Part shown: piece by piece, positions 1 through 10,134 of the stretch | How the letters are laid out: every line of letters starts with the position of its first letter | Numbering within the stretch: position 1 is the first letter of the stretch | Assembly: GCA_947496605.1 (NCBI GenBank) | Contig: CANMDF010000002.1 | Span: 806,001-870,000 of the forward strand | Source of the DNA: an uncultured Paracoccaceae bacterium | GTDB lineage: Bacteria; Pseudomonadota; Alphaproteobacteria; Rhodobacterales; Rhodobacteraceae | Direction: 5' to 3' | Length of the DNA stretch: 64,000 nt | Notes under the pieces: model-generated | Told to the model about the DNA's origin: nothing | What the model saw: only the letters and a program-made list of their open reading frames with translations | Databases searched by the model: none | Translations under genes and position numbers: made by a program

Positions 1-2
1 CG

Positions 3-1229
3 TCGCAAGCCGCCAGCCGCATTCTGGAAGGTTTTAAGCCTGAGTATGAAAGCACGATCACCAGCCAGCTGTTTGATGCGGGCGCGGTCATGTTGGGCAA
101 GCTGAACATGGACGAATTCGCGATGGGGTCGTCGAATGAAACCTCTGTTTACGGCAACGCGGTTAACCCGTGGAAGCGTGACGGTGATAGCGCGGAACTG
201 ACACCGGGGGGATCCTCTGGTGGGTCTGCAAGCGCTGTTGCGGCTGACCTTTGTCTGGCGGCAACCGGCACCGACACGGGCGGGTCAATCCGCCAGCCAG
301 CCGCGTTTGTCGGCATCACCGGCCTGAAACCAACCTATGGCCGCGTGTCCCGTTGGGGCATTGTGGCGTTTGCCTCCTCCTTGGACCAAGCGGGACCAAT
401 GACAAAAGATGTGCGCGACGCTGCTATCATGTTGGGTGCGATGTCCGGTCATGATCCACTGGACAGCACCAGCGCTGATCTGGCTGTGCCTGACTTTGAG
501 GCGGCGCTGACGGGTGACATTCGTGGCAAAACTATCGGTATTCCCAAGGAATACCGCATGGACGGGATGCCAGCGGAAATCGAAAAGCTGTGGGAAGACG
601 GCACGACGATGTTGAAAGACGCAGGTGCGAATATCGCTGAGATCACGCTGCCGCATACGAAATACGCATTGCCTGCGTATTATGTGATTGCGCCAGCTGA
701 AGCATCGTCAAACCTTGCCCGCTATGACGGCGTGCGCTTTGGCCACCGTGCCAAGCTTGCACAAGGTGACGGCATCACAGAGATGTATGAAAAGACCCGT
801 GCCGAAGGGTTCGGGCCCGAAGTGCAGCGTCGCGTCATGGTCGGCACATACGTGCTGTCCGCTGGGTTCTACGACGCCTACTATAACCGCGCCCGCCGGG
901 TTCGCGCGCTGATCAAGCAGGACTTTGATAAGGTGTTTGCCGATGGGGTGGATGCGATCCTGACGCCTGCGACACCGTCTGCTGCTTTTGGATTGGGCGA
1001 AATGACGGATGCGGATCCGATCCAAATGTATCTCAACGATGTGTTCACGGTGACTGTGAACCTTGCCGGCCTGCCTGGCATTGCTGTGCCAACGGGTATC
1101 GACAAGCAAGGTCTTCCATTGGGTTTGCAGCTGATTGGGCGGCCTTGGGAAGAGGGTGAATTGTTGAATGTGGCATATAGCCTCGAACAATCTGCTGGTT
1201 TTGTGGCCAAACCCACCAAGTGGTGGTAA
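3..1229 (+). CDS. gatA: Aspartyl/glutamyl-tRNA(Asn/Gln) amidotransferase subunit A, 5'-truncated by window edge
   Basis: Frame is open from base 3; amidase signature [36 protein letters not shown]; GatA-like C-terminus. Confidence 0.96.
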   Translation, partial: SQAASRILEGFKPEYESTITSQLFDAGAVMLGKLNMDEFAMGSSNETSVYGNAVNPWKRDGDSAELTPGGSSGGSASAVAADLCLAATGTDTGGSIRQPAAFVGITGLKPTYGRVSRWGIVAFASSLDQAGPMTKDVRDAAIMLGAMSGHDPLDSTSADLAVPDFEAALTGDIRGKTIGIPKEYRMDGMPAEIEKLWEDGTTMLKDAGANIAEITLPHTKYALPAYYVIAPAEASSNLARYDGVRFGHRAKLAQGDGITEMYEKTRAEGFGPEVQRRVMVGTYVLSAGFYDAYYNRARRVRALIKQDFDKVFADGVDAILTPATPSAAFGLGEMTDADPIQMYLNDVFTVTVNLAGLPGIAVPTGIDKQGLPLGLQLIGRPWEEGELLNVAYSLEQSAGFVAKPTKWW

Positions 1230-1269
1230 CCTTTGATAAAACACGATGCAGTCTAACAGGTAGCAAGAC

Positions 1270-2019
1270 ATGAAAACTGGCATTCTATTCGCAGTCGCGC
1301 TGATTGGCCTTGCCGCCTGTACACCTCGTGTTGTGCCGACAGAACGCGGCGTTGGCTTTGATGATTTTACGCGGTTTGAACTGGAACGGGCGCGTCGTGA
1401 AGCGCAACTGACCTCGCCCCGGACTACGATTGTACCGGGTGCGCAGGTCACTTCTATTCCATCGCAAGCGCCGGTCAACGACCCGCAGATCATTCCATCC
1501 AGTGAGCTTGCGCAAGCAGGGATTGGGTCTGCCACCACCAATGCCGGTGTCAGAGCAAACCCATTGCGCACCCAAGGGCTGCAAGCGTCACCCAGCAATC
1601 CTGCACCTGCATTGGTGAACTCTGGAACAGGACTGTCTGACGAGCAAAGTTTTGATGCTGTCACAGGTCGTGAATCGATTGAAAGCGATGCTCAGCGCCG
1701 TGCTGCACAAGCTGCTGCACGCGAACAGGTAGCGGTGACGGCTGTGCCTGAGCGCCCGTCGAATACCGGACCAAATATCGTTGAGTTCGCATTGGCTGCT
1801 CCAAACGTCAAAGGACAGGAATGGTATAGCCGGTCACTCTTGTCCGGGGATTCCCGTTTTCGCCGCAACTGTGCAACTTATGCGTCTGCGGATGATGCAC
1901 AGCGTGATTTCCTTGCGCGTGGCGGGCCCGAACGTGATCGCCGCGGTATTGATCCGGACGGTGACGGTTTCGCATGTGGATGGGACCCAGCACCCTTTAT
2001 TCAGGCCGTACGCAACTGA
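1270..2019 (+). CDS. Putative lipoprotein with C-terminal excalibur-like calcium-binding motif (DPDGDGFACGW)
   Basis: Lipobox-like LIGLAAC near N-terminus; C-terminal NCATYASADDAQRDFLARGGPERDRRGIDPDGDGFACGWDP. Confidence 0.8.
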   Translation: MKTGILFAVALIGLAACTPRVVPTERGVGFDDFTRFELERARREAQLTSPRTTIVPGAQVTSIPSQAPVNDPQIIPSSELAQAGIGSATTNAGVRANPLRTQGLQASPSNPAPALVNSGTGLSDEQSFDAVTGRESIESDAQRRAAQAAAREQVAVTAVPERPSNTGPNIVEFALAAPNVKGQEWYSRSLLSGDSRFRRNCATYASADDAQRDFLARGGPERDRRGIDPDGDGFACGWDPAPFIQAVRN

Positions 2020-2711
2020 GGCTGACGACGCGACCATCACCCAATTATGGGCCACGTCGCGACGGGGCGAAACCTGACATCGTTGTCATTCACTACACTG
2101 CAATGGCGTCAGCACGGACTGCGGCCAATACGCTATGTAACCCCGATACAGAGGTCTCTGCGCATTATCTGATTGCCGAGGACGGTGAAGTCATGTCGCT
2201 TGTCCCTGAAGCAATGCGGGCTTGGCATGCTGGTGCGGGGGCGTGGGGCAATGTGACGGACGTCAACAGCCGCTCAATTGGGATTGAACTGGCAAACACT
2301 GGCTTTGCACCATTTGCAGCGGCTCAGATGGATGCGTTGGCGGATGTACTAAGGGGTATCAACGCCCGCTGGAATATCCGCCCTGAACGCGTCATCGGGC
2401 ATTCTGATATGGCGCCGGGACGCAAGATTGACCCCGGAGCACGGTTTGATTGGCGCAGATTGGCGCTGGAAAGTTTGTCGATCTGGCCTTCCCCCAGCGT
2501 TGATGCGCATTCATGGCCAAAAACCGACGAAGCCCGGTTTACTGCGATGATGGCGGCCTTTGGTTATACTGCGACGGATGATGTGGAACTGCTTTTGAAA
2601 AGCTTGCGCCTCAGGTTCCGTCCGGGCGCAGATGGCCCATTAGACGCCACAGATCTTGCCATCATCACAGACCTTGCCCGCCGTTTCCCCGTTGACGTGA
2701 ACGGCGCATGA
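1974..2711 (+). CDS. N-acetylmuramoyl-L-alanine amidase (AmiD-like); start uncertain, overlaps preceding gene
   Basis: IVVIHYTAMASARTAANTLCNPDTEVSAHYLIAEDGEV...WHAGAGAW...IGIELANTG...IGHSDMAPGRKIDPG. Confidence 0.88.
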   Translation: MWMGPSTLYSGRTQLRLTTRPSPNYGPRRDGAKPDIVVIHYTAMASARTAANTLCNPDTEVSAHYLIAEDGEVMSLVPEAMRAWHAGAGAWGNVTDVNSRSIGIELANTGFAPFAAAQMDALADVLRGINARWNIRPERVIGHSDMAPGRKIDPGARFDWRRLALESLSIWPSPSVDAHSWPKTDEARFTAMMAAFGYTATDDVELLLKSLRLRFRPGADGPLDATDLAIITDLARRFPVDVNGA

Positions 2712-2728
2712 GCCTAACCCCGCAATTG

Positions 2729-3092
2729 CGCGGATGGCTGGGTGACTGCGGCAGTGATGTCGAGGAAAGTCCGGACTCCAAAAAGCACGGTGCCGGGTAA
2801 CGCCCGGCGGGGGTAACCCCAGGGATAGCGCCACAGAAAACAGACTACCTGACCCCGGTCAGGAAAAGGTGAAACGGTGGGGTAAGAGCCCACCGCGCGA
2901 GCGGCAACGCAAGCGGCACGGCAAGCCCCACCGGGAGCAATGCCAAATAGGGACCTCGCGTCGCAAGACGGGGATGCTTGAACCCCAGACGGTCCGGGTT
3001 GGCAGCTAGAGGGCGCTTGGTAACAGGCGTTCCAGATGAATGGTCATCCAAAGTGGTTCGCCACTTGGACAAAATCCGGCTTATAGGCCATC
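2729..3092 (+). ncRNA. rnpB: RNase P RNA, bacterial class A
   Basis: Conserved GAGGAAAGTCCGGACTCC, ACAGAAAACAGACTACC, GGTAAGAGCCCACCGCGC, AGATGAATGGTCATCC and terminal ATCCGGCTTATAGGCC; ends approximate. Confidence 0.95.
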
Positions 3093-3350
3093 CGCGCGTA
3101 TTTACTTGGATAAGATTTTGCAGGCTTGCTTTGCCCAAACTTATGGGTCGGCATTTTTGCAAGTGACGTTTGCAGAGATACGCATCGACGCATTGCTGGT
3201 CCTTGGCTACCCTACCTTCACCGCAATCGCGACCCAAAATCAGACGACAGAACGCGCAGACGACCAAAAGGGAAACACCCTATTGGACGACGGGTGACCT
3301 GCGGCCTGATCTCTGGGACCTCACTTTGTTGCACCCATAGGAGACTTGTT

Positions 3351-3992
3351 ATGACCCTCAAAGTAATTGGAACTGGCTTAAGCCGCACTGGCACCATGTC
3401 GACGCGCATGGCCCTTGAACACCTCGGCTTTGGGCCGTGTCATCACATGATGGCCCTTTTCGCAGATCCCGCTCAAGTGGCGATCTGGACAGAGGTTGCA
3501 CGCGGCAAGACGACAGACTGGGGGGCCGTTTTTGACGGTTTTACAGCCCAGGTTGATTTCCCCGGCGGCCGCGTCTGGCAGCAAATGATTGATGCCTTTC
3601 CAGATGCGAAAGTTCTACACACCGAACGCCCCGAAGAAGATTGGTGGGCGAGCTTCAGCAAAACCGTTCTTAAGGTTTGGAAGCATCACAAAATGCTGAC
3701 CCGCAACATGCCTGCGCACATACAAGACATTTTTACAAACCTGACCCCGTTCTACATCGACGACACCTTTGGTGGATTGCCGGACAAGGCAATGGCGATC
3801 GAGGCATACCGTCGAAACAATGCGCTTGTGCGCGAACTGGTCCCTGCAAACAGACTTCTGGTCTTCACGCCCTCAGATGGATGGGGCCCACTTTGTGACT
3901 TTCTGGACGTACCTGTTCCGGCAGACCCTTTTCCACGCAGCAATGCGCGTGACGAGTTCTGGAGCAATTTTGAAGAAGAACCAGCCGATTGA
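3351..3992 (+). CDS. Sulfotransferase family protein
   Basis: MTLKVIGTGLSRTGTMSTRMALEHLGFGPCHHM...; ATG at 3351 chosen over the upstream ORF extension. Confidence 0.8.
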   Translation: MTLKVIGTGLSRTGTMSTRMALEHLGFGPCHHMMALFADPAQVAIWTEVARGKTTDWGAVFDGFTAQVDFPGGRVWQQMIDAFPDAKVLHTERPEEDWWASFSKTVLKVWKHHKMLTRNMPAHIQDIFTNLTPFYIDDTFGGLPDKAMAIEAYRRNNALVRELVPANRLLVFTPSDGWGPLCDFLDVPVPADPFPRSNARDEFWSNFEEEPAD

Positions 3993-4055
3993 ACGGCACT
4001 TGCCCGTGGCCTGATCAGTCAGTCACGGGCCAACCCTCATTTTTAGAGACTTGAT

Positions 4056-4409
4056 ATGAAACGCATACTCTTTGTGCTCATGATGATATTCATCTCACTC
4101 CCTCTTTTTGCCAATGATAGAAACCGTTCGACTCCCGTTTGGATGATGGTCGTGCATGAGATTGAAGACTACGAAGAGTGGCGTTTCGTTTTCGACAGTG
4201 GTCTTTCAACCCGGCAAAGCGCGGGTGAACTGTCTTTTGAAATCAACAGAGACCCGGGTGATCCTAGCCAAATTATCGCAATTTTCCAATGGGACACCGC
4301 AGAACGGGCGCAGGCGTTTGTGGATGACCCCACTGTCCGCAATGCGATGAAAGCGGCTGGCGTGGTATCTGATCCGATTGTGACTTTCTACAAAGGTGCC
4401 CCGCGCTAA
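4056..4409 (+). CDS. Secreted small protein with antibiotic-biosynthesis-monooxygenase-like (dimeric alpha/beta barrel) fold
   Basis: Signal peptide MKRILFVLMMIFISLPLFA; VVHEIEDYEEWRFVFDSG...IIAIFQWDTAERAQAFVDDP. Confidence 0.6.
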   Translation: MKRILFVLMMIFISLPLFANDRNRSTPVWMMVVHEIEDYEEWRFVFDSGLSTRQSAGELSFEINRDPGDPSQIIAIFQWDTAERAQAFVDDPTVRNAMKAAGVVSDPIVTFYKGAPR

Positions 4410-4417
4410 GACGGAGG

Positions 4418-5314
4418 TTAGTCCAAACCTGTTAGCAATGGCTTCTTGTCTTTCAGAAACGCAACCAAAGCGTCCAAGACAACGCGCACTCGGTGAGATC
4501 CACGTGCAGATTCATGATAAAGAACCCAAGAATCCAACTGGTCGAATGGGTCGGGAAAGACCCGTTCAAGGTTCGCGCAAGTATCGCCCACTGCACAAAA
4601 GAGCGGGCCAATACCATTTCCTTGTTCAATCATGACACGCGCGGAATCAGAGTTTTCTACGCGGGTTGTTGGACGATCAGGATCGGCGAATTGTTCCAGC
4701 CAGCCAAAGCAACGTGCATGCAAAAGTGGTGTCCCGTAGCGGACCAGATTATGGCCGGTGAGGTCCTCGGGTGAATTGGGGCGGGCGTGCTGGGTAAGGT
4801 ATTCCTGCGAAGCGTAAAGCGCACTGCCCCATGTGAAAGAATAGGCAATCACGAGGCCGGGATCTTTGGGAGAAATTGTGCGGACCGCGATATCTGCGTC
4901 GCCTTTCGCCAGATCAACACCAGAAATCGCGCTCATCAGGTCAATGTGTAGGCCGCTGTGGGTTTGGGCGACTTCACCGACCAATGGGCGCAACACGTGC
5001 GCGGCGGTCGGGACACAAGCTACTTTGACTGTGCCAACAGGCTCTTCCCGCATGGAACGCACATTGTTCCGGGTCGTATTGACGGTCGTATCCATCATTT
5101 CCGCAGCGTCTGCGATCGCTAACCCCTCAGAGGTGAAGATAAAGTCACCGCCACCGCGTACAATCAGAGTCGCGCCAAACGCTTCTTCTGCTGCGGTAAG
5201 TCTGCGACTAACTGTTGATCCATCAACACCAAGGATGCGGGCAGCCCCGGCGATAGAGCCTTCATTCCGCAGGGCAAGAACAACGCGAAAATCGCTCCAA
5301 TTTGGGTCTGCCAT
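4418..5314 (-). CDS. LysR-family transcriptional regulator
   Basis: N-terminal HTH NWSDFRVVLALRNEGSIAGAARILGVDGSTVSRRLTAAEEAFGATLIVR. Confidence 0.88.
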   Translation of the reverse strand: MADPNWSDFRVVLALRNEGSIAGAARILGVDGSTVSRRLTAAEEAFGATLIVRGGGDFIFTSEGLAIADAAEMMDTTVNTTRNNVRSMREEPVGTVKVACVPTAAHVLRPLVGEVAQTHSGLHIDLMSAISGVDLAKGDADIAVRTISPKDPGLVIAYSFTWGSALYASQEYLTQHARPNSPEDLTGHNLVRYGTPLLHARCFGWLEQFADPDRPTTRVENSDSARVMIEQGNGIGPLFCAVGDTCANLERVFPDPFDQLDSWVLYHESARGSHRVRVVLDALVAFLKDKKPLLTGLD

Positions 5315-5645
5315 ACGTCTTTTGTTCCATGTATAAATAGAGTTTGATGGTTTTTAAGGTCTTGGGCAAGGCATTCTAGAAACACTATGCGGCACGCGCA
5401 GTTGCAGCAATTCGTGCGCAGGCCTGCAACGCAGGCGAAAGGTCCACGCGGACACTCACAAGAGCTATATTTGTTCTTGCAAGTGGTTATCGCAGATTCG
5501 ATTGCGAGACTTCGCGGTTCGATGTCTCATAATTCCGCTGGCCTAAGCCTTTCCGGTTGACTCGGGCCCGCGCACGGGTAAAAGGCAGCTTCAACCAGAT
5601 TAACGCGATGTGCCGTACACGGCCCGCAATCAGAGGATATGAGAT

Positions 5646-5813
5646 ATGGCGAAGCCAACCACGATCAAAATCCGCCTGAACTCCACTGCGGGGACCGGGC
5701 ATTTCTACGTCACAAAAAAGAACGCACGTACAATGACTGAAAAGATGGTCATCAAAAAGTACGATCCCGTTGTGCGCAAGCACGTCGAGTATAAGGAAGG
5801 CAAGATCAAGTAA
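5646..5813 (+). CDS. rpmG: 50S ribosomal protein L33 (55 aa, absent from the ORF track because it is short)
   Basis: Translation [55 protein letters not shown]. Confidence 0.96.
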   Translation: MAKPTTIKIRLNSTAGTGHFYVTKKNARTMTEKMVIKKYDPVVRKHVEYKEGKIK

Positions 5814-5840
5814 TTGATCGCCTAGCCCGAAGACTGATTA

Positions 5841-5870
5841 AGCCGCACTCTTGGAGCGCGGCTTTTTTGT
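5841..5870 (+). terminator. Intrinsic terminator of rpmG
   Basis: AGCCGC-actcttggagc-GCGGCT followed by a T run. Confidence 0.85.
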
Positions 5871-5875
5871 TTGCA

Positions 5876-6340
5876 TTAGCCCATTGGCGGGTCGGCCGGT
5901 TTGCCGTCGAGTGTATGATAAACCCGTGTCTGTGTTTCGCGATTAAAAGTCAGCCTGCGATCGTGATCTGGGTATGTAACGACATCATGCGGGCTGCGCG
6001 TGCCAACCACCAAATAAGTGACGTCCTCGTCGCTTGCGTTCTCAAGGCAGTGCCCGGCTGGATCGTTTGCGGGAAAGCAGGCGGCGTCACCCGCGCTGAT
6101 AGGAGTAACCGTATCCCCTTCATGGACCAGAACCGTTCCCGCGATCACGTAAATGAATTCATCCTCTTCGGCGTGCCAATGTTTGAACGAAGACTTCGAT
6201 CCGGGCGGCAAGGTTTCCGTGAAAGCACCGAATTGGGTCAACCCCCCTGCATCGCTAAAGAGTGCGGCACTGTAGCGACCAAGCGCATCAGGCGCTTCTG
6301 GCTCCTCTATTGGCACTTCTGATTTGCGAAGGATCGGCAT
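5876..6340 (-). CDS. Cupin domain protein
   Basis: FKHWHAEEDEFIYVIAGTVLVHEGDTVTPISAGDAACFPANDPAGHCLEN. Confidence 0.85.
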   Translation of the reverse strand: MPILRKSEVPIEEPEAPDALGRYSAALFSDAGGLTQFGAFTETLPPGSKSSFKHWHAEEDEFIYVIAGTVLVHEGDTVTPISAGDAACFPANDPAGHCLENASDEDVTYLVVGTRSPHDVVTYPDHDRRLTFNRETQTRVYHTLDGKPADPPMG

Positions 6341-6732
6341 TAGCCAAGGACCGTGATCAGCAAAGTGATGAGAAGTCCTATTTGGGCAAGCAGTGTCAGA
6401 GCCATGCCGAAGAAGCGAAATCGCCAGTTTACGCCGTCATGGGCAAAATAGACCCCGTGCAATATCCGCCCAACAATCAATGCGGTGGCGCAGAGGATCA
6501 GCATGAAACGGTCGCCATCCTGCACTTCTGCCAAGCCCATCAGGATGAGCGCAATAGGTAACTGTTCAACCGCGTTTGCATGACCGCGAATTGCCTTGGC
6601 CATTGACCGGCTGTCGCCATCGCCCATGACCACTCCATCGCGTCTACGAAACTGTATCACTTTGATGGTCAGCAATAGAATAATCACACCAGCCAGGACT
6701 GCTGTGATGGATGTGATGGGAAGAGTGATCAT
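6340..6732 (-). CDS. MAPEG family membrane protein
   Basis: MITLPITSITAVLAGVIILLLTIKVIQFRRRDGVVMGDGDSRSMAKAIRGHANAVEQLPIALILMGLAE; internal ATG at 6732 chosen. Confidence 0.82.
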   Translation of the reverse strand: MITLPITSITAVLAGVIILLLTIKVIQFRRRDGVVMGDGDSRSMAKAIRGHANAVEQLPIALILMGLAEVQDGDRFMLILCATALIVGRILHGVYFAHDGVNWRFRFFGMALTLLAQIGLLITLLITVLG

Positions 6733-6803
6733 GACGTGGCCTATGCGCAAAGAAAAAGGGCTGATGTTTCCATCAGCCCTTAGATCGTTCAAAAGTTCAA
6801 CGC

Positions 6804-7541
6804 TTATTCGCGGCTGCCGAACAGTTGCAGCAGGAACATGAACATGTTGATAAAGTTCAGGTAAAGGTTCAGCGCGCCCATGATAGCGGCTTTGCCCAAC
6901 CATTCCTGATCGCCATGTGCGGCATGTGCCACGTACTCGGTCTTGATACGCTGCGTGTCGTAAGCTGTCAGACCGGCAAAGATCAAAACACCCAATGCAG
7001 AGATAGCGAACATGATCGCAGGTGACTGCAAGAAGATGTTCACGATCATCGCAACAACCAAGCCGATCACACCCATGATGAGGAATGTGCCCCAGCCAGA
7101 CAGATCTTTCTTCGTTGTATAGCCGTAGAGGCTAAGACCAGCGAAGGCGATCGACGTGATCAAAAAGATGTTGGCGATCGATAGGCCGGTAAAGGCTACG
7201 AAAATCCATGCCATGGACAGACCCATCACAGATGCAAACACGTAGAAAAAGGTTTGTGCTGCGGCGGCAGAGAATTTGTTAATCATCGCGCCGAAGAAAA
7301 AAACCATTCCGAGTGGTGCAAACATTGCGATCCAGCCGAGGATATTTGGCGCCAGTGTGACCGGGTCACGGAAGATGCCAAGCAGTGCGGGGGACGTACC
7401 CACTGCCCATGCCACAGCAAATGTCAGCAACATGCCTACGGACATTGTGCCGTAGACTTTGTTCATGTGGGTGCGCAGACCCTCGTCGATTTCGGCCGCG
7501 CGTACTCCGCCGACCGTTCTAATGAGTTGTTCTTGTGCCAT
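6804..7541 (-). CDS. Bax inhibitor-1/YccA family membrane protein
   Basis: Multi-TM protein with BI-1-like C-terminus LGVLIFAGLTAYDTQRIKTEYVAHAA..ALNLYLNFINMFMFLLQLFGSRE. Confidence 0.92.
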   Translation of the reverse strand: MAQEQLIRTVGGVRAAEIDEGLRTHMNKVYGTMSVGMLLTFAVAWAVGTSPALLGIFRDPVTLAPNILGWIAMFAPLGMVFFFGAMINKFSAAAAQTFFYVFASVMGLSMAWIFVAFTGLSIANIFLITSIAFAGLSLYGYTTKKDLSGWGTFLIMGVIGLVVAMIVNIFLQSPAIMFAISALGVLIFAGLTAYDTQRIKTEYVAHAAHGDQEWLGKAAIMGALNLYLNFINMFMFLLQLFGSRE

Positions 7542-7576
7542 GTATTGACCTCCAAAAATAAACAGCGGCGCCGCAG

Positions 7577-7615
7577 ACGGGCATCCTTGCACGAGATATT
7601 GGCAGGGATGCCCGT
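7577..7615. other. Long hairpin (14-bp stem with one G-U) between the DUF1127 and BI-1 genes
   Basis: ACGGGCATCCTTGC - acgagatattg - GCAGGGATGCCCGT. Confidence 0.75.
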
Positions 7616-7696
7616 TAATTCAAGGCTTCAAAGGTCCATTATGCGGATTTCTGATCATTTTGGGCGGGAATGTCGCAGGTCGGACGGTTGCCGCGA

Positions 7697-7918
7697 TTAT
7701 TTTAACCAATGATCGGGTGCATTCCAGATCGTTTGACGTCCTTCGGCCAGCGCATCATGGCGTGAAATGCCAATATCTTTCAGCATGCGGTCATCCAATG
7801 CACGCAAATGGCGACGTTGACGTGCGACAGCAATCATGTGCCCCAAAGTGCCCAGCACCGAGCGGGGCTTAGGTTGGCAGTTTCCGAGTACAGTGGCGTT
7901 TTGAATTGTGACGGTCAT
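7697..7918 (-). CDS. DUF1127 domain-containing small protein
   Basis: RQRRHLRALDDRMLKDIGISRHDALAEGR. Confidence 0.9.
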   Translation of the reverse strand: MTVTIQNATVLGNCQPKPRSVLGTLGHMIAVARQRRHLRALDDRMLKDIGISRHDALAEGRQTIWNAPDHWLK

Positions 7919-8032
7919 GTTATTCCCTTTCGTGATGGATTGTTGCGTTCATATTTCGATGCTTGATATATGAGCGATCCTACGCCATAATGAAAATGAA
8001 TGTTTTTGAATTGATATATCAGGATTTGTGAT

Positions 8033-8911
8033 ATGGCTCGAAACCTAGACTTAACGGCACTGCGTTCCTTTGTAGCGGTCTCTGATGCAGGCGGCGTGAC
8101 CCGTGCGGCGGGAATGCTTAATTTGACGCAATCCGCTGTTTCGATGCAGCTAAAGCGTCTTGAAGATTCGCTTGATGTCCCGTTGCTTGACCGTTCCTCA
8201 CGCACAATCGCATTGACGCCAGCAGGCGAGCAAATGCTGGGCTACGCGCGGTCTATGTTGAAAATCAATGATGAGGCGTTGTCGCGTCTAACGGCCACCG
8301 AATTTGAAGGCGAAATCAGGTTGGGGGTGCCACATGACGTGATTTACCCGGCTGTTCCTGCAGTGTTAAAAAGGTTTGCTGCGGATTTCCCAAGAATGCA
8401 GGTACGTCTGATTTCGATGCCAACACGCAAGTTGTTGGACATGCTGGGGCGCGGCGAGGTTGATCTGATCCTAACGACCGAAGAAACCTGTGGTCCGGGT
8501 GGGCAGGCGCTTGTTGAATTGCCATTGCTTTGGGTGGGTGCAAGTGATGGCCAATCATGGCGCAAGAAACCGTTGCCCGTGGCCTTTTGCAAGAACTGTA
8601 TTTTCCGCAGCGGTGTTCTGCAGGCGCTCAACGAAGGCAGTATTGATTGGACGATGGCCGTCGATTCAGAATTGGACAACGCAGTTGAGGCGGCGGTCAG
8701 CGCTGACCTGGCAGTCCACGTCGCACTCGAAGGCAGTTTGCCACCGCATACTGTCAAGATTGATCACGGTGGGCTGTTGCCTGACCTAAAGCCGCAGAAC
8801 ATCAACCTCTACGTGCTTAAGCCCGAAGACCAGGTCAGCCAAGCGATGGCCGAGATTATCAAACAATGCTACGCCGCACCGGTGCCAAAGCCACAGTTGG
8901 TTACGGCGTAA
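8033..8911 (+). CDS. LysR-family transcriptional regulator
   Basis: NLDLTALRSFVAVSDAGGVTRAAGMLNLTQSAVSMQLKRLEDSLDVPLLDR. Confidence 0.93.
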   Translation: MARNLDLTALRSFVAVSDAGGVTRAAGMLNLTQSAVSMQLKRLEDSLDVPLLDRSSRTIALTPAGEQMLGYARSMLKINDEALSRLTATEFEGEIRLGVPHDVIYPAVPAVLKRFAADFPRMQVRLISMPTRKLLDMLGRGEVDLILTTEETCGPGGQALVELPLLWVGASDGQSWRKKPLPVAFCKNCIFRSGVLQALNEGSIDWTMAVDSELDNAVEAAVSADLAVHVALEGSLPPHTVKIDHGGLLPDLKPQNINLYVLKPEDQVSQAMAEIIKQCYAAPVPKPQLVTA

Positions 8912-9860
8912 CAACAACCTTGCCGGTTGATTTGCGTGTGCGCATCAGTTCAAGCGCATCTGCGGCTTGATCCAAGGGTAGGACGTGGCTGACATGCGGT
9001 TGCAGCTTGCCTTCAGCGTGCCATGCCATCAATTCCGCAAGGCTGTCTGTTAAAGCCTGAGGATTGAATGCGAGGTAACCACCCCAGTAGAACCCGATGA
9101 CTGTGATGTTTTTGACCAGCAGGATATTTGCAGGAATTTGCGGCACGTCCCCACTGGCAAAGCCGATGACGATAACCCGTGCCTCTCTGTTGCAAGCACC
9201 AAGAGCCGCTTTGAAAGCATCACCGCCCACAGGATCATAAACAACGTCTGCGCCACCCAGCGCTTTGACGGCGGTTTTGATATCGTCGGTGTCACTGTCG
9301 ATCAGATGATCGGCGCCCGCAGCCTTGGCCACCGCAAGTTTGTCCACACCACGCGCGACGGCAATGACCGTTGCCCCCATCGCTTTGCCAATCTCAACCG
9401 CAGTCAGTCCAACGCCACCAGCGGCCCCCAAGACCAAAAGGGTTTCGCCCTGCAGTAAGTTCGCACGTCGTGCAAGTGCCAGATGTGATGTGCCGTAAGC
9501 CACCATAAATCCCGCAGCTGTTTCATCGGACATCGTCGCCGGAACCGGACGGCAAAGTGCAGCAGGAAAAACACCCTTGTCGGCCAAGCCGCCCTGACCG
9601 CCAAAAACCGCCACGCGTGTTCCAATCTTTGGCGTTATGACATCCGGGCCCGTCGCGACAACGGTTCCGCAGACTTCCATGCCAAGGGTGAAAGGCGGGG
9701 TCGGTGTATCCTGATAGGTGCCTTTTGCCATCAAGAGATCTGCAAAGTTTAGACCGCAAGCGGCGATATCCAGCAGGACTTCTCCTTTGGCGGGCTCGGG
9801 GTTCGCCACATCTATAACAGCTGGTTTCGTTTCAAACGAATGGACTTGGAATGCGCGCAT
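8901..9860 (-). CDS. NADPH:quinone oxidoreductase / zinc-independent MDR-family dehydrogenase
   Basis: MDR fold: LLDIAACGLNFADLLMAKGTYQDTPTPPFTLGMEVCGTV, LVLGAAGGVGLTAVEIGKAMGATVIAVA. Confidence 0.9.
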   Translation of the reverse strand: MRAFQVHSFETKPAVIDVANPEPAKGEVLLDIAACGLNFADLLMAKGTYQDTPTPPFTLGMEVCGTVVATGPDVITPKIGTRVAVFGGQGGLADKGVFPAALCRPVPATMSDETAAGFMVAYGTSHLALARRANLLQGETLLVLGAAGGVGLTAVEIGKAMGATVIAVARGVDKLAVAKAAGADHLIDSDTDDIKTAVKALGGADVVYDPVGGDAFKAALGACNREARVIVIGFASGDVPQIPANILLVKNITVIGFYWGGYLAFNPQALTDSLAELMAWHAEGKLQPHVSHVLPLDQAADALELMRTRKSTGKVVVTP

Positions 9861-10134
9861 CTTAATGAATCCTTGGTCATTTCAGCCTTTATGTTCGGTA
9901 TGGAGAACAAGCGCCAGTCTCAAAAATGCGCGAAAAAGTGGCGCTTTACAGAAAAGTGAACGCACAAACCTATCCTTAAGGTAAGGACAAGGGCTGCAAC
10001 CGTTGCGTGTTCTGTGCTAATGTTGTCTTGGCATGTTCTTGTAACGTGTGGTCGGTAGAATCCGACCGTGTATTTTAATGAGTGAAATCCATGGCTGGTC
10101 ACTGAAAGATTGCCAGCCGAGTGAGGAAGAGAAA

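Noticed and set aside
708-1664. Long antisense ORF (318 aa) across gatA and the lipoprotein gene
   Set aside because: Shadow frame of GC-rich coding DNA; no recognisable motif, conflicts with well-supported genes.
3092-3350. Possible extra gene or mobile remnant between rnpB and the sulfotransferase
   Set aside because: Only short unsupported frames (e.g. 3040-3297, upstream part of 3126-3992); the tail of rnpB explains the beginning and nothing else is recognisable.
9906-9955. AAGCGCCA...TGGCGCTT inverted repeat upstream of the quinone oxidoreductase gene
   Set aside because: Arms only 8 bp with a long loop; not distinctive enough to call an operator.
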